From Pseudisothecium myosuroides (taxonomy: Eukaryota > Streptophyta > Bryopsida > Hypnales > Lembophyllaceae): DNA of 64,000 bases. Under the pieces are notes generated by a model, which was not told the DNA's origin, did no database searches, and saw only the letters and a list, made by a program, of their open reading frames with translations. This document shows positions 39,805 through 56,551 of the stretch, piece by piece (within the stretch, counting starts at the first letter, position 1; every line of letters begins with the position of its first letter). The stretch lies in assembly GCA_951799445.1 (NCBI GenBank), contig OX637296.1, positions 7,998,001 to 8,062,000 on the forward strand, in the 5' to 3' direction. Made by a program: the position numbers and the translations under genes.

Positions 39805-41099
39805 CTATGCTGTTTGCAAGGCCAGCATGTTCCACACCAGAGCTAGCTCTTCAACTGCATCGGTTTGTACTGTCGGCACCTTGAACGTACTCTGCGCAAT
39901 CGACACACTAGAAGTTATCCATGACACACAAGAAGTTATCCTCGACAAATTCTCTTCAACAAACTTCCAAAGATCGCCAACAAATGCCAACTGATGAGTG
40001 TCTGTTGCCTTCATAAGTGCATCATAAGAAATACCTGCTGCTCGAAGAAGGCCAGAAAGAACCCTAGGTTCAAGGTCAAGGTCTTATGGAAGGTGCTACA
40101 TACGGAAGACTCCGGACCGAACGAGCTAATACGTCGAAACCCTAAACCCTAAACACATGTGATATCGCAACATTTCACAAACAGTGCGAATTCCACAGGG
40201 ACTTCAGTGCAATGTCTCTCCCAAATGCTAGAATTTTGAGTTGCGTCAATCACGAACTAAATCTCCGAATTCAATACAATCACACCAATCTTCTAAGGAG
40301 CTCGTCAGCCAATTGAGTTCCTAACTGGAGATTCACGCCAAAGACAAAGCAGAGCCATGCAAATAAGGTTGAAATTGTGCATTTGTCCGACCAATTACCC
40401 AAATTATGCAGATTTTACCTCAGATTCTGTGTCCCTCGCATGAGGTAGACTGTCCAGCGGATGCGGCACCATCGGCAGATAATAAAACTGATCGACACAA
40501 TCCATTTTCTCTCCTTCCATGAACGTCATAAGCCTCAGAACCCCAGCAAGTCTCCTGGTCTCTGAAGCTGCTCTGGCTCCAGCGTCAAGGGCAGACGCCA
40601 CCTACAAAAGGCATTACCAATCTTGACATGATCAAGATGCCGAATCTGCACATTACGGTTACATTGAGGTGTGGGTTTAGGGTTTAAGGCTCAGGCAGAC
40701 AACTGGGGGGCATTGAAAGAAATCAAGTAATGGAAACATTAATACTGTGGGCCATTTCGTTGAGAGCTCCGCCGTAGAAAATCAAAAGCTACTCACGTTA
40801 CGTCTGGCATTTAATCTGGTCTGGACAGCACAAAAAGCTTGGAATGATCTCATGTGGAGCCAGAGCGTGACCGGCTCGTCATGCAGATTGTGTATTCTCC
40901 TAAACCCTAAACCTTTGTTTCGATTCTCTTGTGTTTCTGTTTTGCTTGGATGTTTGCAGATGTGAAAGAACGAGGAGGGTCTGAAATCTGAAGCAGATGC
41001 GAGGGCTTCTGAACTTACTTGATTATGGCTCTTGCTGGTGGCGGTGCTACCGAAGCAGCTTCTTCTGTGGTCAGTGCGAGACACCAGAAGGGTCTGCAT
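39805..41099 (-). CDS. Possible unrecognised multi-exon gene (incomplete model)
   Basis: Three pieces look like exons. Piece 1, 41,099-41,019, starts with ATG and encodes 27 Ser/Arg-rich residues, ending at a GTAAGT donor; it could be an organelle targeting peptide. Piece 2, 40,601-40,419, follows a TTTTGTAG acceptor, is 61 codons (VASALDAGARAASETRRLAG..., ending DTESE) and ends at GTAAAA. Pieces 1 and 2 join in phase 0. Piece 3, about 40,063-39,805, encodes 86 residues (VLSGLLRAAGISYDALMKAT..., ending NMLALQTA and a stop). It has balanced, protein-like composition, but its only good acceptor needs two bases from the previous exon. Another exon must lie in 40,064-40,418, or the gene is broken. 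I recognise no family. The duplicated segment ends just downstream. Confidence 0.35.
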
Positions 41100-41259
41100 T
41101 CTGCAACATAAATCGATATTACTGAAGGTTCGCTTTCTTCCGTAGAATGAAGGTAAACGAGCCTATAGGCAGAATGACTGGTTTTCCCTGTTGGCATTGT
41201 TGAAAAAAATTTAATTGTTTTCCACACGAAGACAAATCTGAGAAATGGGGAGAGCAATT

Positions 41260-42609
41260 GAAATTTAATCTTTCAGACAAATTATGAATTTGTTATGACT
41301 TTTTGAAGTGTGCTGCCCAGTTGACCCAAAAGAATCTCTAGGCTATCCCCAAACCAACAAAAAATGTGATCCATAGTGGTCATCTTACTCACCTCAAGTA
41401 GTCACAATATTTCCTAACATGGCCACAACATGAAGGCCTATAAAAGACACTTTGTGTAATGAATTTACACTCAAAAGGTAGAAGTTCCTATGGTAGTTGC
41501 TAATCATTCCATTACCACCATCCATGACATTGATTGTAGCCACTAACTTAATATAATAAAGCCCAAATCCCATTTATTGAATTTTTTTTGTCATGGGTTG
41601 ATGCAAGTTAGACTTAAATGGGTCATTCCCCAGGTGTTTCTGATGGATCTTCTCCTTGTCATAGGCTATTTTGCCTTATTTCTCCAAACATTGGAAAAAT
41701 AGTATCCCTTTTCACTGCACATTATAGTGATAGATCAATGAAAGTAAAAGTAGTAGGTTGTCCAAAAGCAATGAAGTTGGTTTCATAATCCAAAATTTTC
41801 TACATTTGCTATTAGTGAAAAGTCATGTCATCCGAAAGTATTCAAGCTTGTTGCACATGAAGACTGATACCTTTGCTTCTAGTGCAATTGATCATTTCTT
41901 TGCCTCTAGTATTTTTCTCTACATAGCAGTTAAAGATACAAAAAGATACCATTTCTCTCTCTTTTTACTTGCATGAAGTGGAAGAATGTTTCTTTTGTGA
42001 AGATTTTTTCTTCTTTGAATTAAAGTTTATAAAATTTAGGCGTTCACAACAGCCATGGTGCCCATTGAACAAGTTCAATCCATTAGTGGATGTATAAGAG
42101 ACCTTGATTGTGACTCTCTTAAACCTTTTAGTATTAAAAAGCTTATATTGGGCCTCATGTTTTTTAAGCAATTTTAAAGAGTTTATATAAGGATTTCTAT
42201 TTATTCAAATGATAATTATATTGAATCAACACATGAAATGATCTTCACTCAAGCTAATGTTATTAAAAAAATTCTCCATTTAGATTATACTTTCTATAAT
42301 ATAATCGATCAAAGTGGTCAATTTAAAATCATGAATCTTCAATACATAATCAATACATAAAGAATTAAGGGACATTTACATGAATGTTGGTGATGTTGTT
42401 TGTTTTCTAAAATAAAAAGAATAAGTGCTCCCAAAATGTAGTGGATTGGAAAAATATTGTCATTTAAATTTAATAGTACTATTTAAGGTATTGTGTCTTT
42501 ACAAGATAATTTCTATAAATGACTAATTTGATGACAACGAGGAAAATGATATGTTTGTACAAATATATAAGCACAAAAACATGCAAAACTTCTTAAAAGG
42601 ATGTGGATG
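41260..42609. other. Intergenic, no feature recognised
   Basis: AT-rich DNA upstream of the possible gene. ORFs are under 75 codons with no domain. Confidence 0.5.
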
Positions 42610-42613
42610 TTAA

Positions 42614-42838
42614 TCCATAAAGGACGCTGAGGACATTTAGTGTCTAATGAATGACAAAACATCTTTTTATTTGGAAAGAAAAAGACAATCTTTCATCCTA
42701 GGAATTTTTGTAGAAAGGAGAAGGATTTCTATAGTAGGTTGACCTCCAATGAGTGATTCCAATTCAATTTTTGATCATGATGCACACAATGACAAAATTT
42801 CTCATTTCCATGGAGACCAGCCAACCATCTTTTAGGGG
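42614..42838 (+). mobile_element. TTAA-type element, family C
   Basis: 225 bp. The left TTAA is at 42,610-42,613, followed by TCCATAAAGGACGC. The right end is CTTTTAGGGG followed by TGAA, a one-base decay of TTAA. Interior matches the copies at 43,738, 43,964 and 56,552 (TCATCCTAGGAATTTTTGT, TTGACCTCCAATGAGTG). Confidence 0.75.
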
Positions 42839-43156
42839 TGAAAGGGTTCACATACAAATAAGGATGCAATCTTTCTTTCTTTGTCTACGAATAAAATTTT
42901 ACAACAAATTTAGAGAGCATTAGTCAAGCAATGTGCAACCACTATTGTAAACCATTTGAAACTTCCAAGTGACACCATGAATGTTATCAATTTTAGAAGT
43001 CAAAAATTCATAGCAAATTCATACTCTTGCCATTAAAATACGATTTCAATTGGTATAGCCCATTCGCTCATAAATTCTAGACAATTTACCTTATTGTTAG
43101 ATGTATTCTATCAAATTTCATGTACTTTTCTTTATTGAAGCACTTTTAAAATAGCT

Positions 43157-43730
43157 AACCTCTAAAGATACAAAGTGTTCTTCAAAATTGATGATTTGAA
43201 AAAAATATCATAAAGTATTATTGAACAAATATTTTGGGATTGGTATACAAATAAGAATTGTAGATTATTGAATTGTAGATTCCTTCCATGCGGTTAGCTT
43301 TACCAATGCTATCACCAATATTTTATTATAAATTTTGAAAGAGAAATTTCAAATTTCCTTCTAAATTCCATTACAATCAAAATGTTATCATTTTTGAGTA
43401 TATTTTTTTGAAATGGATTTGAAATGAGATTCCCTTGACATGGTGATTTAATTTTTGAAATTTTTGTTTTTTGAAATTTTTGCACATTTAGTTTTGAACT
43501 AGAGTCAATGCAATTTTGACTTGGTCAACTACTTGACATACTTCCACATTTGTAATTTTAGAAAAATAAAAAAACGTACTCTAGTAAAACCAAATCCAAC
43601 CATTAGATTGATAGGACAACAACTTGCTAAAGTATCTCCAAATTATAATGACTTTCATCCAAGCAATAATGAGAAAAAAATGTCAGTTTTAGTTTGTTTG
43701 TCATTCAGAAATTGAACTTCTGAGTGCTAA
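43157..43730 (+). mobile_element. Old TTAA-type element, family B
   Basis: Diverged full-length copy of the 569-bp family B (for example GGACAACAACTTG near 43,614, CATACTTCCACATTTGTAATTT near 43,537). It starts near CCTCTAAAGATACAAAG and ends near CTTCTGAGTGCTAAG, with eroded termini. Confidence 0.7.
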
Positions 43731-43737
43731 GAGATTA

Positions 43738-43959
43738 CCCCTGTAATGTTGCCGCGGATACTAAGTGTCCAATGGATGACAGAGAATTCTTTCATGTAAG
43801 ACAGAAGTGCAATTGTTCATCCTTGGAATTTTGTGCAAAAAGGAAAGGCGTTGTACAATAACTTGACTTCCAATGAGTATTTTTGGTTTTCTTAAAGTAG
43901 ATGATTCACACTGTATCAGAAAGGATGATTTCTGCGGAGACTAGCCTATCTCTACAGAG
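43738..43959 (+). mobile_element. TTAA-type element, family C, abutting the next
   Basis: About 222 bp; starts CCCTGTAATGTTGCCG after TTAC (43,734-43,737) and ends at the TTAA 43,960-43,963, which is also the left flank of the next element. Interior is typical family C. Confidence 0.7.
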
Positions 43960-43963
43960 TTAA

Positions 43964-44184
43964 CCCATAAACACAGTGGAGGACGTTTTCCGGCCGATGA
44001 ATGACAAAGAATCTCTCCATTCATGATAGAAGTGCAACTATTCATCCTCCAAATTTTGTGGGAAAAGGGAAGATCATCTACAATAGTTTGACTTCCAATG
44101 AATGCTTTTGCATTATTGTAATCCAACAATTCACACGGTGACAGAACGGATGATTTCCACGGTTATGAGCTCGTCGTTTAAGGG
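43964..44184 (+). mobile_element. TTAA-type element, family C
   Basis: 221 bp between TTAA 43,960-43,963 and 44,185-44,188. The ends are CCCATAAACACAG and (complemented) CCCTTAAACGACG. Non-coding. It lies 165 bp beyond the 3' end of the carboxypeptidase gene. Confidence 0.8.
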
Positions 44185-44349
44185 TTAATGAACAATGCAA
44201 CGAGGAGCCACAGATGAGTGATGGGATAAGCTCTTTCATTCCAAAATAATAGAATTTACTTTATTGTCGATGAACCAAACCAGCGATTGAAACAATCACA
44301 ACACCCAAGTATGGAGTGCGGATCAATGGACATGAAAGCGAGCATTATT

Positions 44350-49214
<4,865 letters not shown>

Positions 49215-49286
49215 AAACTAATGGCCTCCTACACGTCCAGCATCTCACGGTTCCTGAGCTAGCAATTTAACTGCCAGCATGTCTCC

Positions 49287-49292
49287 TTTATA
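49287..49292 (-). promoter_or_regulatory. TATA box of the carboxypeptidase gene
   Basis: The minus strand reads CATATAAAGG here, about 75 bases before the first ATG. That is a suitable place for a TATA box, with transcription starting near 49,257 and a short leader. Confidence 0.55.
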
Positions 49293-49378
49293 TGAAATAA
49301 GAAGAACTGTTTCCTGGCAAGTGTTAATTACTGGCAGTACGGAGCTAGCTAGAATAATCGTATATTGAAGTACAATAT

Positions 49379-49629
49379 CCCTAAACGGCGCAACCCTCTT
49401 AGGACGGGATGGTCACGGTAGATATCATCGTTTTTGGTACAGTGTGAATCATCTGCGGTATTTGAAATCACCAAAAGCACTCACTGGAGGTCAAACTCCT
49501 TTGCAAGACCTTCCCTTTTCGCACACAATTCCAAGGATGAACATCTGCACTTCTGTCACTTCTGTCACTTCTGTCACTTCTGTCTCTGTCATCCATCGGA
49601 GCACTCTGGTCCGCAGCGGCCTTGAAGGG
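49379..49629 (-). mobile_element. TTAA-type family C element in the carboxypeptidase promoter
   Basis: 251 bp; the plus strand starts CCCTAAACGGCGC and ends GCCTTGAAGGG followed by TTAG. Its reverse complement matches other family C copies. It is longer than the usual 222-225 bp because of four to five tandem TCACTTCTG units at 49,554-49,590. It lies about 165 bp upstream of the carboxypeptidase start codon and 85 bp from the TATA box. Confidence 0.72.
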
Positions 49630-49639
49630 TTAGACATCT

Positions 49640-50325
49640 GCAGCTTACGGTCAACCGTGCAGGTTGCGTGGCCAGAAGAACAAGCTTGAAATAAGCTCGG
49701 TGAAGCACACAATAGCTACAGTAGGCTGTCTACTCCTTGACAATAAACTGACTTCCCTTGCAAGCATTTCGAGCCTAAAGGATATCGACACGCTGCAGGC
49801 CGGACAGGGAAAGAAAAGCCTGTCGATCTGCAGGGATCAATTATGAAATCCTGGATGTCGTGATCGAGCTAGTGCAGTTCATGCTTGGTGGTTTCGTTTG
49901 GAGGACTTTTGCGATTTCTAATTAAGGCTGAAGAACCCATCTTGTGCGGTTGTGCCATGTGTAAAGTTGAATTGAGTCAATAGGATGATGTACGGTCCGA
50001 TTGAAAACACTTCAAAAGACTGACTCCAACGTGACAGAATTGGGGAGGAACAGTTTGAGATTTCTTCGACCGTCTTGCGTGTCTGAGAAGTTGTGCACGA
50101 AGTTTACAATATTGCACGATTATATGTCAGTGGACCTTGCACTGGTAGTTAGCGATGGTCGAACGCTGATCTTTTCTGACGAGTGGGAAAGGAGGAGTTC
50201 AGATGGCATTCATTCATTGGAATGAACTTTCAGACAGAATGGGCAGAAATGCGGTGAAGAATGCCACGAGCACTTCGCATGGATCATATGCAGGATGAGT
50301 AGGTAGTTGTGGTAGGTACACATTA
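49640..50325. other. Intergenic upstream of the carboxypeptidase gene
   Basis: Moderate GC, short ORFs up to 74 codons, no recognisable gene. Confidence 0.5.
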
Positions 50326-50635
50326 AATGGCGAATTTCATTAAAATGGCGGTATTCCATGTGCCATTTTCACACGGTGACATCTAGGACTAGTGTACATT
50401 GCTAACATCTAGGTCATTTCATATTTCAGAAATTTAGGACTGACATAGATATCAAACCGTGCAGTCTGAAAAATCTAGGACTGGTATAGATTTCAAATAT
50501 CTAAGACAAATGTAGATTTCAAAAATCTAATATTAGTATAGATTCTAGTACAGAAAAAATAGTTCAGACTAGGCAATCTGAACTGCTAAAAGTGCCAAAT
50601 TAACAGAATACCACCATTTTAATGAAATTGGCCAT
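50326..50635. mobile_element. TA-flanked MITE (TGGCCAATTT family)
   Basis: About 310 bp with TA on both sides. The ends share ATTTCATTAAAATGG and its complement in terminal inverted repeats of about 30 bp. The interior contains several diverged copies of an AAATCTAGGACTGGTATAGA-like unit of about 32 bases. Related to 16,989-17,140. Confidence 0.65.
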
Positions 50636-51249
50636 ATTAACACAAGTCAAATTTGTTGATATCAATTTTTTGGTAACTTTTTATGAATTTCTTACAAATG
50701 AACTTCCACTTACAATCAAAAGTGGAAGTTTGTAGATCCTAGTATAGTATAACTTCTATAAATAGCCAGGCCAGGGTCTGACACATTACATTAGAGAGAT
50801 TTATTACATTAGGGAGGGTCATTTGCATTCACTGTGACGTTTATATGCGAGTAGGGTCGGGACCAACAATCAATACTACTTTAGAGAGTGTTGTTTATTA
50901 GAAGTTCTATTGTATCAAGTAGGTAAACCCAAAGTGGTCCTCATGCGTCCAATTGCAACTTCTTTCTTGTGTCAATAGCAATATGTTGCAATGTCGCATC
51001 TTGACGAAATGAAAATTGTAAAGCATTAGAATGAAAAGAAGGCCATGGGAGGGTTGTTTAAGGCTATTCCCCAAGCTATGAATTAGCACAGTACTGGCCA
51101 AAATATTATATAATAAAAAATATTATAAATATATATAAATATTTAAATATTTAAAAAATATTTAAAAATATTTAAATGATTAATTAAATAATATTATCTG
51201 ATGTGACAAAGTTCCTATTTATTTGAATATATAGTTTTTTTTCCATTTA

Positions 51250-51470
51250 TAGGAAAATGGCAGTCATTCTACAACTTTGGTACTTTTACAACTTTGACAC
51301 TTTTATAGTTCAGACCATGTGGTCTAAAATCTATAACTATCCTAGATGGCACTTTTACAATTCAGGGTGCGCGATTTGAAATCTATATCTGTCGTAGATG
51401 GCACTTTTACGATTTAGACTGGGCGGTTTGAAAATGGTCTTTGGAATATCGCCATTTTAACGAAATTTCC
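51250..51470. mobile_element. Degenerate MITE of the same family
   Basis: The right end GGAATATCGCCATTTTAACG...TTTCC followed by TA matches the family at 16,989 and 50,326. The left end is eroded. It contains repeated GATGGCACTTTTAC blocks. Confidence 0.5.
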
Positions 51471-51560
51471 TATATTTAGAAAAATTCAATGATTTTTTTA
51501 AACTATCCCATGCAATTTAAGCCTTGCAATTTGTTAATTTTTTTTCAAGGAGGGGCTTTG

Positions 51561-51920
51561 CATTACAGAAAATTTCAGCCCTCCGGAGGCTGCTCTAGAG
51601 TGACAAACCAAGCTATTTCAAAGCTTGGTCTGTCACTCTAGAAAAGTGTTGCAGTGAGTAGTCTGCTTAACTGAATGCTCGCCGAAACAGTCAGATTTTG
51701 TGATTTTTTTAAATTTTTAAAGATTATTATTATTATTATTATTATTATATTTTAAATAAATTCTAAACTCTTAACTCGGTTCTTGCGCCACTACCACTGT
51801 AATTTTAGGTGGGCGGGAATAAGGAGAAAATGATTTTTTCAACCCAAAAAAAACAAATTTCAAGGTACCTTGGAGGGCTGTAGAGCAGCCGTGCGGAGGC
51901 CTAAAATTTTCTCTAATGGC
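51561..51920. mobile_element. Inverted-repeat element (CATTA(C/G)AGAAAATTT ends)
   Basis: The left CATTACAGAAAATTTCAGCC and the complement of the right, CATTAGAGAAAATTTTAGGC, form inverted repeats of about 24 bp. It contains an internal palindrome (CTAGAGTGACA...TGTCACTCTAG, 51,593-51,640) and an (ATT)n microsatellite at about 51,725-51,750. Similar ends occur at 52,889-53,198 and 55,405-55,675. The CAYTA-like ends hint at CACTA relatives, unproven. Confidence 0.5.
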
Positions 51921-52888
51921 TAGCTATTTCCACTGTCTGGGAACTCGTGGCCTTTCCTAGGGCTCATTCTTCTTCTAATGAGTTGGCATCATGACAACTT
52001 CAATGTAGAATTAGGTTGAAAAATCACCATTTTTATGAATTCAATAAACACCACGAGAAACACCACCATGCAATTTCTACACAACGCAAGAGGTTCATTC
52101 ATCATTTCACAAAGCTAGAAGAATATTCCAACTTTAATGTATTTAAATTACTATTGCATACCTATAGGGTCACATTACGGGATCACATGTATTAAAATTC
52201 AAATGGACTATAAGTGTACTGTACCTCTCCAGAAACAACAATGAGGAGCTACATATATTTACTTTGACCATCTACAATGTCTATTTTTTCCCCCTCATAA
52301 TGAATTGACAATAAAACATTCAAAACATTCTTGGTTTGCTAGTCTATTGCAAAAACAAAATAGAAATGCAAATATGGCTACTAAATCTAAATGTGTGTAA
52401 CAACCCAAAGGATGACTATGGGTCATCACCTATAAGGTAACTTAGGTACAAAATCAATTTTATTAGAAAAATGACTTTTTTATATTCTTGTCTAAAATGT
52501 ATTCCTCTTAAACATAAGACTCTAGGGCTGATTTTGGTTATATTTATAATTAGTACTTTGAAAATCTGTAGTTCTTTTGTAGAGTGTTCAACAAATCTAT
52601 AATAAAATAATTTGAAATCTCCTTTCAATCATCAACAAGATGCTTATTTGATCAATTTTAGTCATTCTAAAAAAAATGTGATTTAAATTTACTTTGATAA
52701 ATGTTGTTATGAGGAATTACCAGCAAAGGAACTATTCCATTCATATATTAAGTTCAAACCAAGTGATGCTTGTCAATAATTGGAAATTTTATATTAATAG
52801 AAAAATGGTCTTTGGCTTTTAATTCCAACTAGGGACCTATATCCAACTCAATTTCTCAATACTCTAAATAGACATAATCATTAGAGGA
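51921..52888. other. AT-rich intergenic
   Basis: No gene seen. The sequence near 51,935-51,980 (GGGAACTCGTGGCC...CTTCTAATG) resembles the right end of the next element, so a fragment of that family is probably here. Confidence 0.4.
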
Positions 52889-53198
52889 GATTTGAGCCTT
52901 TAAAAGACTGTTTCAGGGTTGTTCCCGTTGCTGGGAAATAGCACCCTGCTGTCAGAATAAAAAATAATAAAAAATAATTTAAAAAAATTAAGATTAATTT
53001 TTTATTAAAATTTTTAGAAAATATTTAAAAAATAAGTGTTTTTCCAAAAAAAATATTAATTAGTTATTAATATCTGACGTGGCAGTCTCTCGACCACGTC
53101 AAATTACAGTTTTCAGGCCATTCCCAGGCCGTTTTTACAGTTCCCACAGCTCGGGAACTCGTAGTCTTTTAGACCCCTCAAATCTCCTCTAATGTCAA
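52889..53198. mobile_element. Inverted-repeat element (CATTAGAGGAGATTTGAG ends)
   Basis: The left CATTAGAGGAGATTTGAG and the right CTCAAATCTCCTCTAATG are perfect 18-bp inverted repeats, with partial pairing beyond (TAAAAGACT). It is about 310 bp and AT-rich in the middle. Confidence 0.7.
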
Positions 53199-53405
53199 CT
53201 TCAATGACATAAACCCAATTAATTCATGCAAATCCAACAATTTCGACAATTGCAATTCCAATTTAGCACACACGGTCATACAACAAGCATTCATAGATCC
53301 AACACAAATTCACCAATCACAAACACAAACAAATTCAAATAGGCAACTAAATTCTATTAATCATCAAATCAAAACAATAGCCAACTTTGGTTGGACTCTA
53401 ATTAA

Positions 53406-54335
53406 TCCCTAAAGGCCTGAGGCCTTTTTTTTGCCAAAAAACACTCAAAACTGCCATTTCTATAGTAAAGAGCAAAAAAAACTTGAAAAATGTTTTTTTT
53501 GCACATCTAACCATAGGATCTTATATCTAACTAGTATAAGAATGTGTGGAACTTTTTTTTAGAATTTTTGTCTGCACAGATTGCAAAATATCTGCATTTA
53601 AATTGAAAAAAACAAGTTTTTTAGCACATTGCGGAACTACATTTTTGGACTTTGAACATTTTTAACTTAAATTTCTTGCACTACAGAGTTTTGAGCTTTA
53701 AATCTTTATAGTAGAGAATTGAGTTAAGAATCTAGGGGGAAACAAAAAATTCAGAAAAACTTAATTATCATTCTTAAAAAATTTGTTAAGTAGAAGTAGG
53801 TATAAGATAGAAGGAAAATAAAAAATATTCATATATTTTAGATGGAACTAAAATGCACTAATTCCAATGGTGAGATTGTTCTAGCAAGTAAACTAAACTG
53901 TGCAAAAAAAAAATTGAAAAATTTGAAAAATTTCATTCAAAAATGAATCCTACAAGTTATTTTTTCAAGAAGATGCTCTAACTGCCCAAAAAACAAGAAT
54001 GTCCGTAACTTTCTCATAACAAATCCAAATGAAATGAATCAAAGCTTTCCAGATAGACAAAAATATAATATATGAGAAAAAAATATTAAAAAAAATATTA
54101 AAAAAAATTCAAATTTTTGCAAATTTTTTTTTGCTGCCCCCTGTCCCCTGTTTTGAGCTTACTTGGTCATAACTGTTGTTCCCGATCACCGATTGTGAAA
54201 AAAATTATATTCACACAAAGCTTATCATTTTTTCTATCTTCAAAAAAGTTTCAAAAAATCAAAATAAAGTTTCATCCCGTAGGTACCTGCCCAAAATCCC
54301 ATTTGTCCCCCGAAGAGACAACGGTCCTTTAGGGG
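53406..54335 (+). mobile_element. TTAA-type element, family A
   Basis: 930 bp between TTAA 53,402-53,405 and 54,336-54,339. The left end TCCCTAAAGGCCTGAGG is slightly decayed; the right end GGTCCTTTAGGGG is intact. Non-coding. Confidence 0.83.
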
Positions 54336-54389
54336 TTAAGTTCTCTCCGCATGGATATAAAACCAAATGGACCTCCAAAATCATGTTAA

Positions 54390-55310
54390 CCCCTAAAGGA
54401 CCGAGGCCTTTTTTTTGCCAAAAAACACTGAAAACTGCCATTTCTATAGCAAAGAGTTAAAAAAAAGGTTTAATTGTTTTTTTTTCACATCTAACCGTAG
54501 GATCTTACACCTAATTGGTATGAGAATCTGTGGGAAAAATTTCAGAATTTTTGACCGCACAGATTGCAAGATATCTGCGTTTAAAGTGGGAAAAACAAGG
54601 TTTTCAGCACATTGCGGGACCAGATTTTTTGACTTTAAACATTTTTAACTTAAAATTTTTGCACTACAGCGTTTTGAGCTTTAAATCTTTATAGTGGAAA
54701 ATTGAGTTGAGAGTCTAGGGAAAAAAAAAATTCAAAAAAACTTAATTATCATTCTTAAAAAAATTGTTAAGTAGAAGTAGGTACAAGATAGAAGGAAAAT
54801 CTAAAATATTAATATATTTTAGATGGAATTAAAATGCACTAATCCCAATGGTGAGATTGTTCTAGCAAGTAAACTAAACCATTCCGAAATAAAAAAATTG
54901 AAAAATTACAAAAATTGCATTCCGAAATGCATCCTACAAGTTATTTTTTTCAAGAAGATGCTCTAACTGCCCGAAAAGCAAGAATGTCCATAACTTCCTC
55001 ATAACGAATCCAAATGAGATGAATCAAAGCTTTCCAGATAGACAAAAATATAATCTATGAGAAAAAAAATATTAAAAAAAAAAATTCAAAATTTTGCAAA
55101 ATTTTTTTGTTGCCCCCCGTCCCCACGCATTCCAAGAAATGGCATAATTTCTCGCTCAAAGGTCCGATTTCAAATTTTTTTTTCTGCCACATACCTCTCT
55201 CAATTCTTCATGTTCACAAAAAGTTTCAAAAAATTAGAAGAAAATTTCAGCCCGTAGGTACCTGCTCCAAGTCCCATTTGTCCCCCAAACGGACAATGGT
55301 CCTTTAGGGG
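54390..55310 (+). mobile_element. TTAA-type element, family A, 50 bp from the previous
   Basis: 921 bp between TTAA 54,386-54,389 and 55,311-55,314, with perfect 13-bp terminal inverted repeats CCCCTAAAGGACC. Same orientation as its neighbour, separated by about 46 bp of unrelated DNA plus the TTAAs. Interior matches 32,432-33,351 closely. Confidence 0.87.
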
Positions 55311-55404
55311 TTAATGGCTAGCTAATATTTGATGGCAACAACCACCAAATGGGCATCCATCATGAGGTATATAATGGGTTTATTGGGTGATTGTCAATAG
55401 ACTG

Positions 55405-55542
55405 CATCAGTAGAAAAAATTTCAGGCTATTAGAGGGCTGCTTTCTTGCATGAAAATGTGCAATTTCAAGAAATATTGTTACACAAGGAATTGTGCTAGT
55501 GAAATTCAGCTAGTGTGTCCCATCGGATTTTTGTTTAAAAAT

Positions 55543-55584
<42 letters not shown>

Positions 55585-55675
55585 TTATTTTTTTATTTTT
55601 TTATTTTTTTCATTGTCTTTGCACATCCGCCAAAATTGGAACAGCCCTCTATAAGGCCCGGATTTTTTGTAGTGT
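55405..55675. mobile_element. Inverted-repeat element (CACTACAAAAAA/CAGTAGAAAAAA ends)
   Basis: The left CAGTAGAAAAAATTTCAGGC and the complement of the right, CACTACAAAAAATCCGGGCC, continue into a shared AGAGGGCTG. It contains a (TA)n microsatellite at about 55,555-55,580. The CACTACAA terminus is typical of CACTA transposons, but I see no 3-bp target duplication. Confidence 0.5.
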
Positions 55676-55760
55676 CTTCAAGCTATAATTAGATGAGTGA
55701 ATGTCAGATTGCGCAAATTATAAATAGAAATTTTACTTAGAAATTTATAATTTCATTGTA

Positions 55761-56490
55761 GGGTCATTGCAAGAAAGAGTGTCAGTTTTTGTTCCACTTT
55801 GGCTATTTTTGGCTAGTACTCCAGTACTCATGAGCTTTTGCATATGAATTATTAAAAATAAAATATAATTATTATAATACTATAAATATAATATCACCAA
55901 AATTTCAAACTGAAAAAAAATATGAGTCAAAAGTTAATTCACAAAAGTAAAAAGCTGAAATTTTGAAGAAAATACATACTTTGATGTTTTTATTTGTAAG
56001 AAATAGAAAAAACAATTTTCAAAGAAACTAAAAATAGACCATTTGGAAAAACTTCATGGTAAAGAATTTTCACCAAAAAATTATTCTTGAAACCATCTTA
56101 AATGTTTAGAACTGCGCGCTCAAGGGAGCCCTCTTTGCATGGACGTAGAGAACACAAAATAAAATATTTTTAAATTTCCCTTGGTAGAAGCATGAGTTTC
56201 TACTACGCAAATAGACCATAGAAATTTCAGCTTTAAATCATTAAATTTGGGGACTCAATAGTATTCAAAACCCCTAATTTGCGAAACGTGACATATTAAT
56301 TTATTTGATTTTTAAAAATAGATTTTTTTTTTTAAATTTCTGAAAAATATGAGATATAAATACACTCAAGATATACATCTCCAATAAAAATTTCAAATTC
56401 ATGCAAGTCAAGCTTAAGAAGTTATTGCAAAAGAAATATTTGGCACTCTTTTGTGACAAATACCCAGTACCACTGTTTCTTGCAATGACC
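55761..56490. mobile_element. Inverted-repeat element (GGTCATTGCAAGAAA ends)
   Basis: The left GGGTCATTGCAAGAAAGAGTG and the complement of the right, AGGTCATTGCAAGAAACAGTG, are inverted repeats of about 20 bp. TTGTA is present outside both ends. About 730 bp, AT-rich, non-coding. Superfamily not assigned. Confidence 0.55.
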
Positions 56491-56551
56491 TTGTAGATAC
56501 TTCAAAAAAATTTACTATCATTAGAGATGTCAATTATCATAACATTCTTAA

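Noticed and set aside
41758..42171. ORFs thought to be Copia integrase remnants
   Set aside because: On reading, the translations show no zinc-finger or DDE motifs and no retroelement residues I could name.
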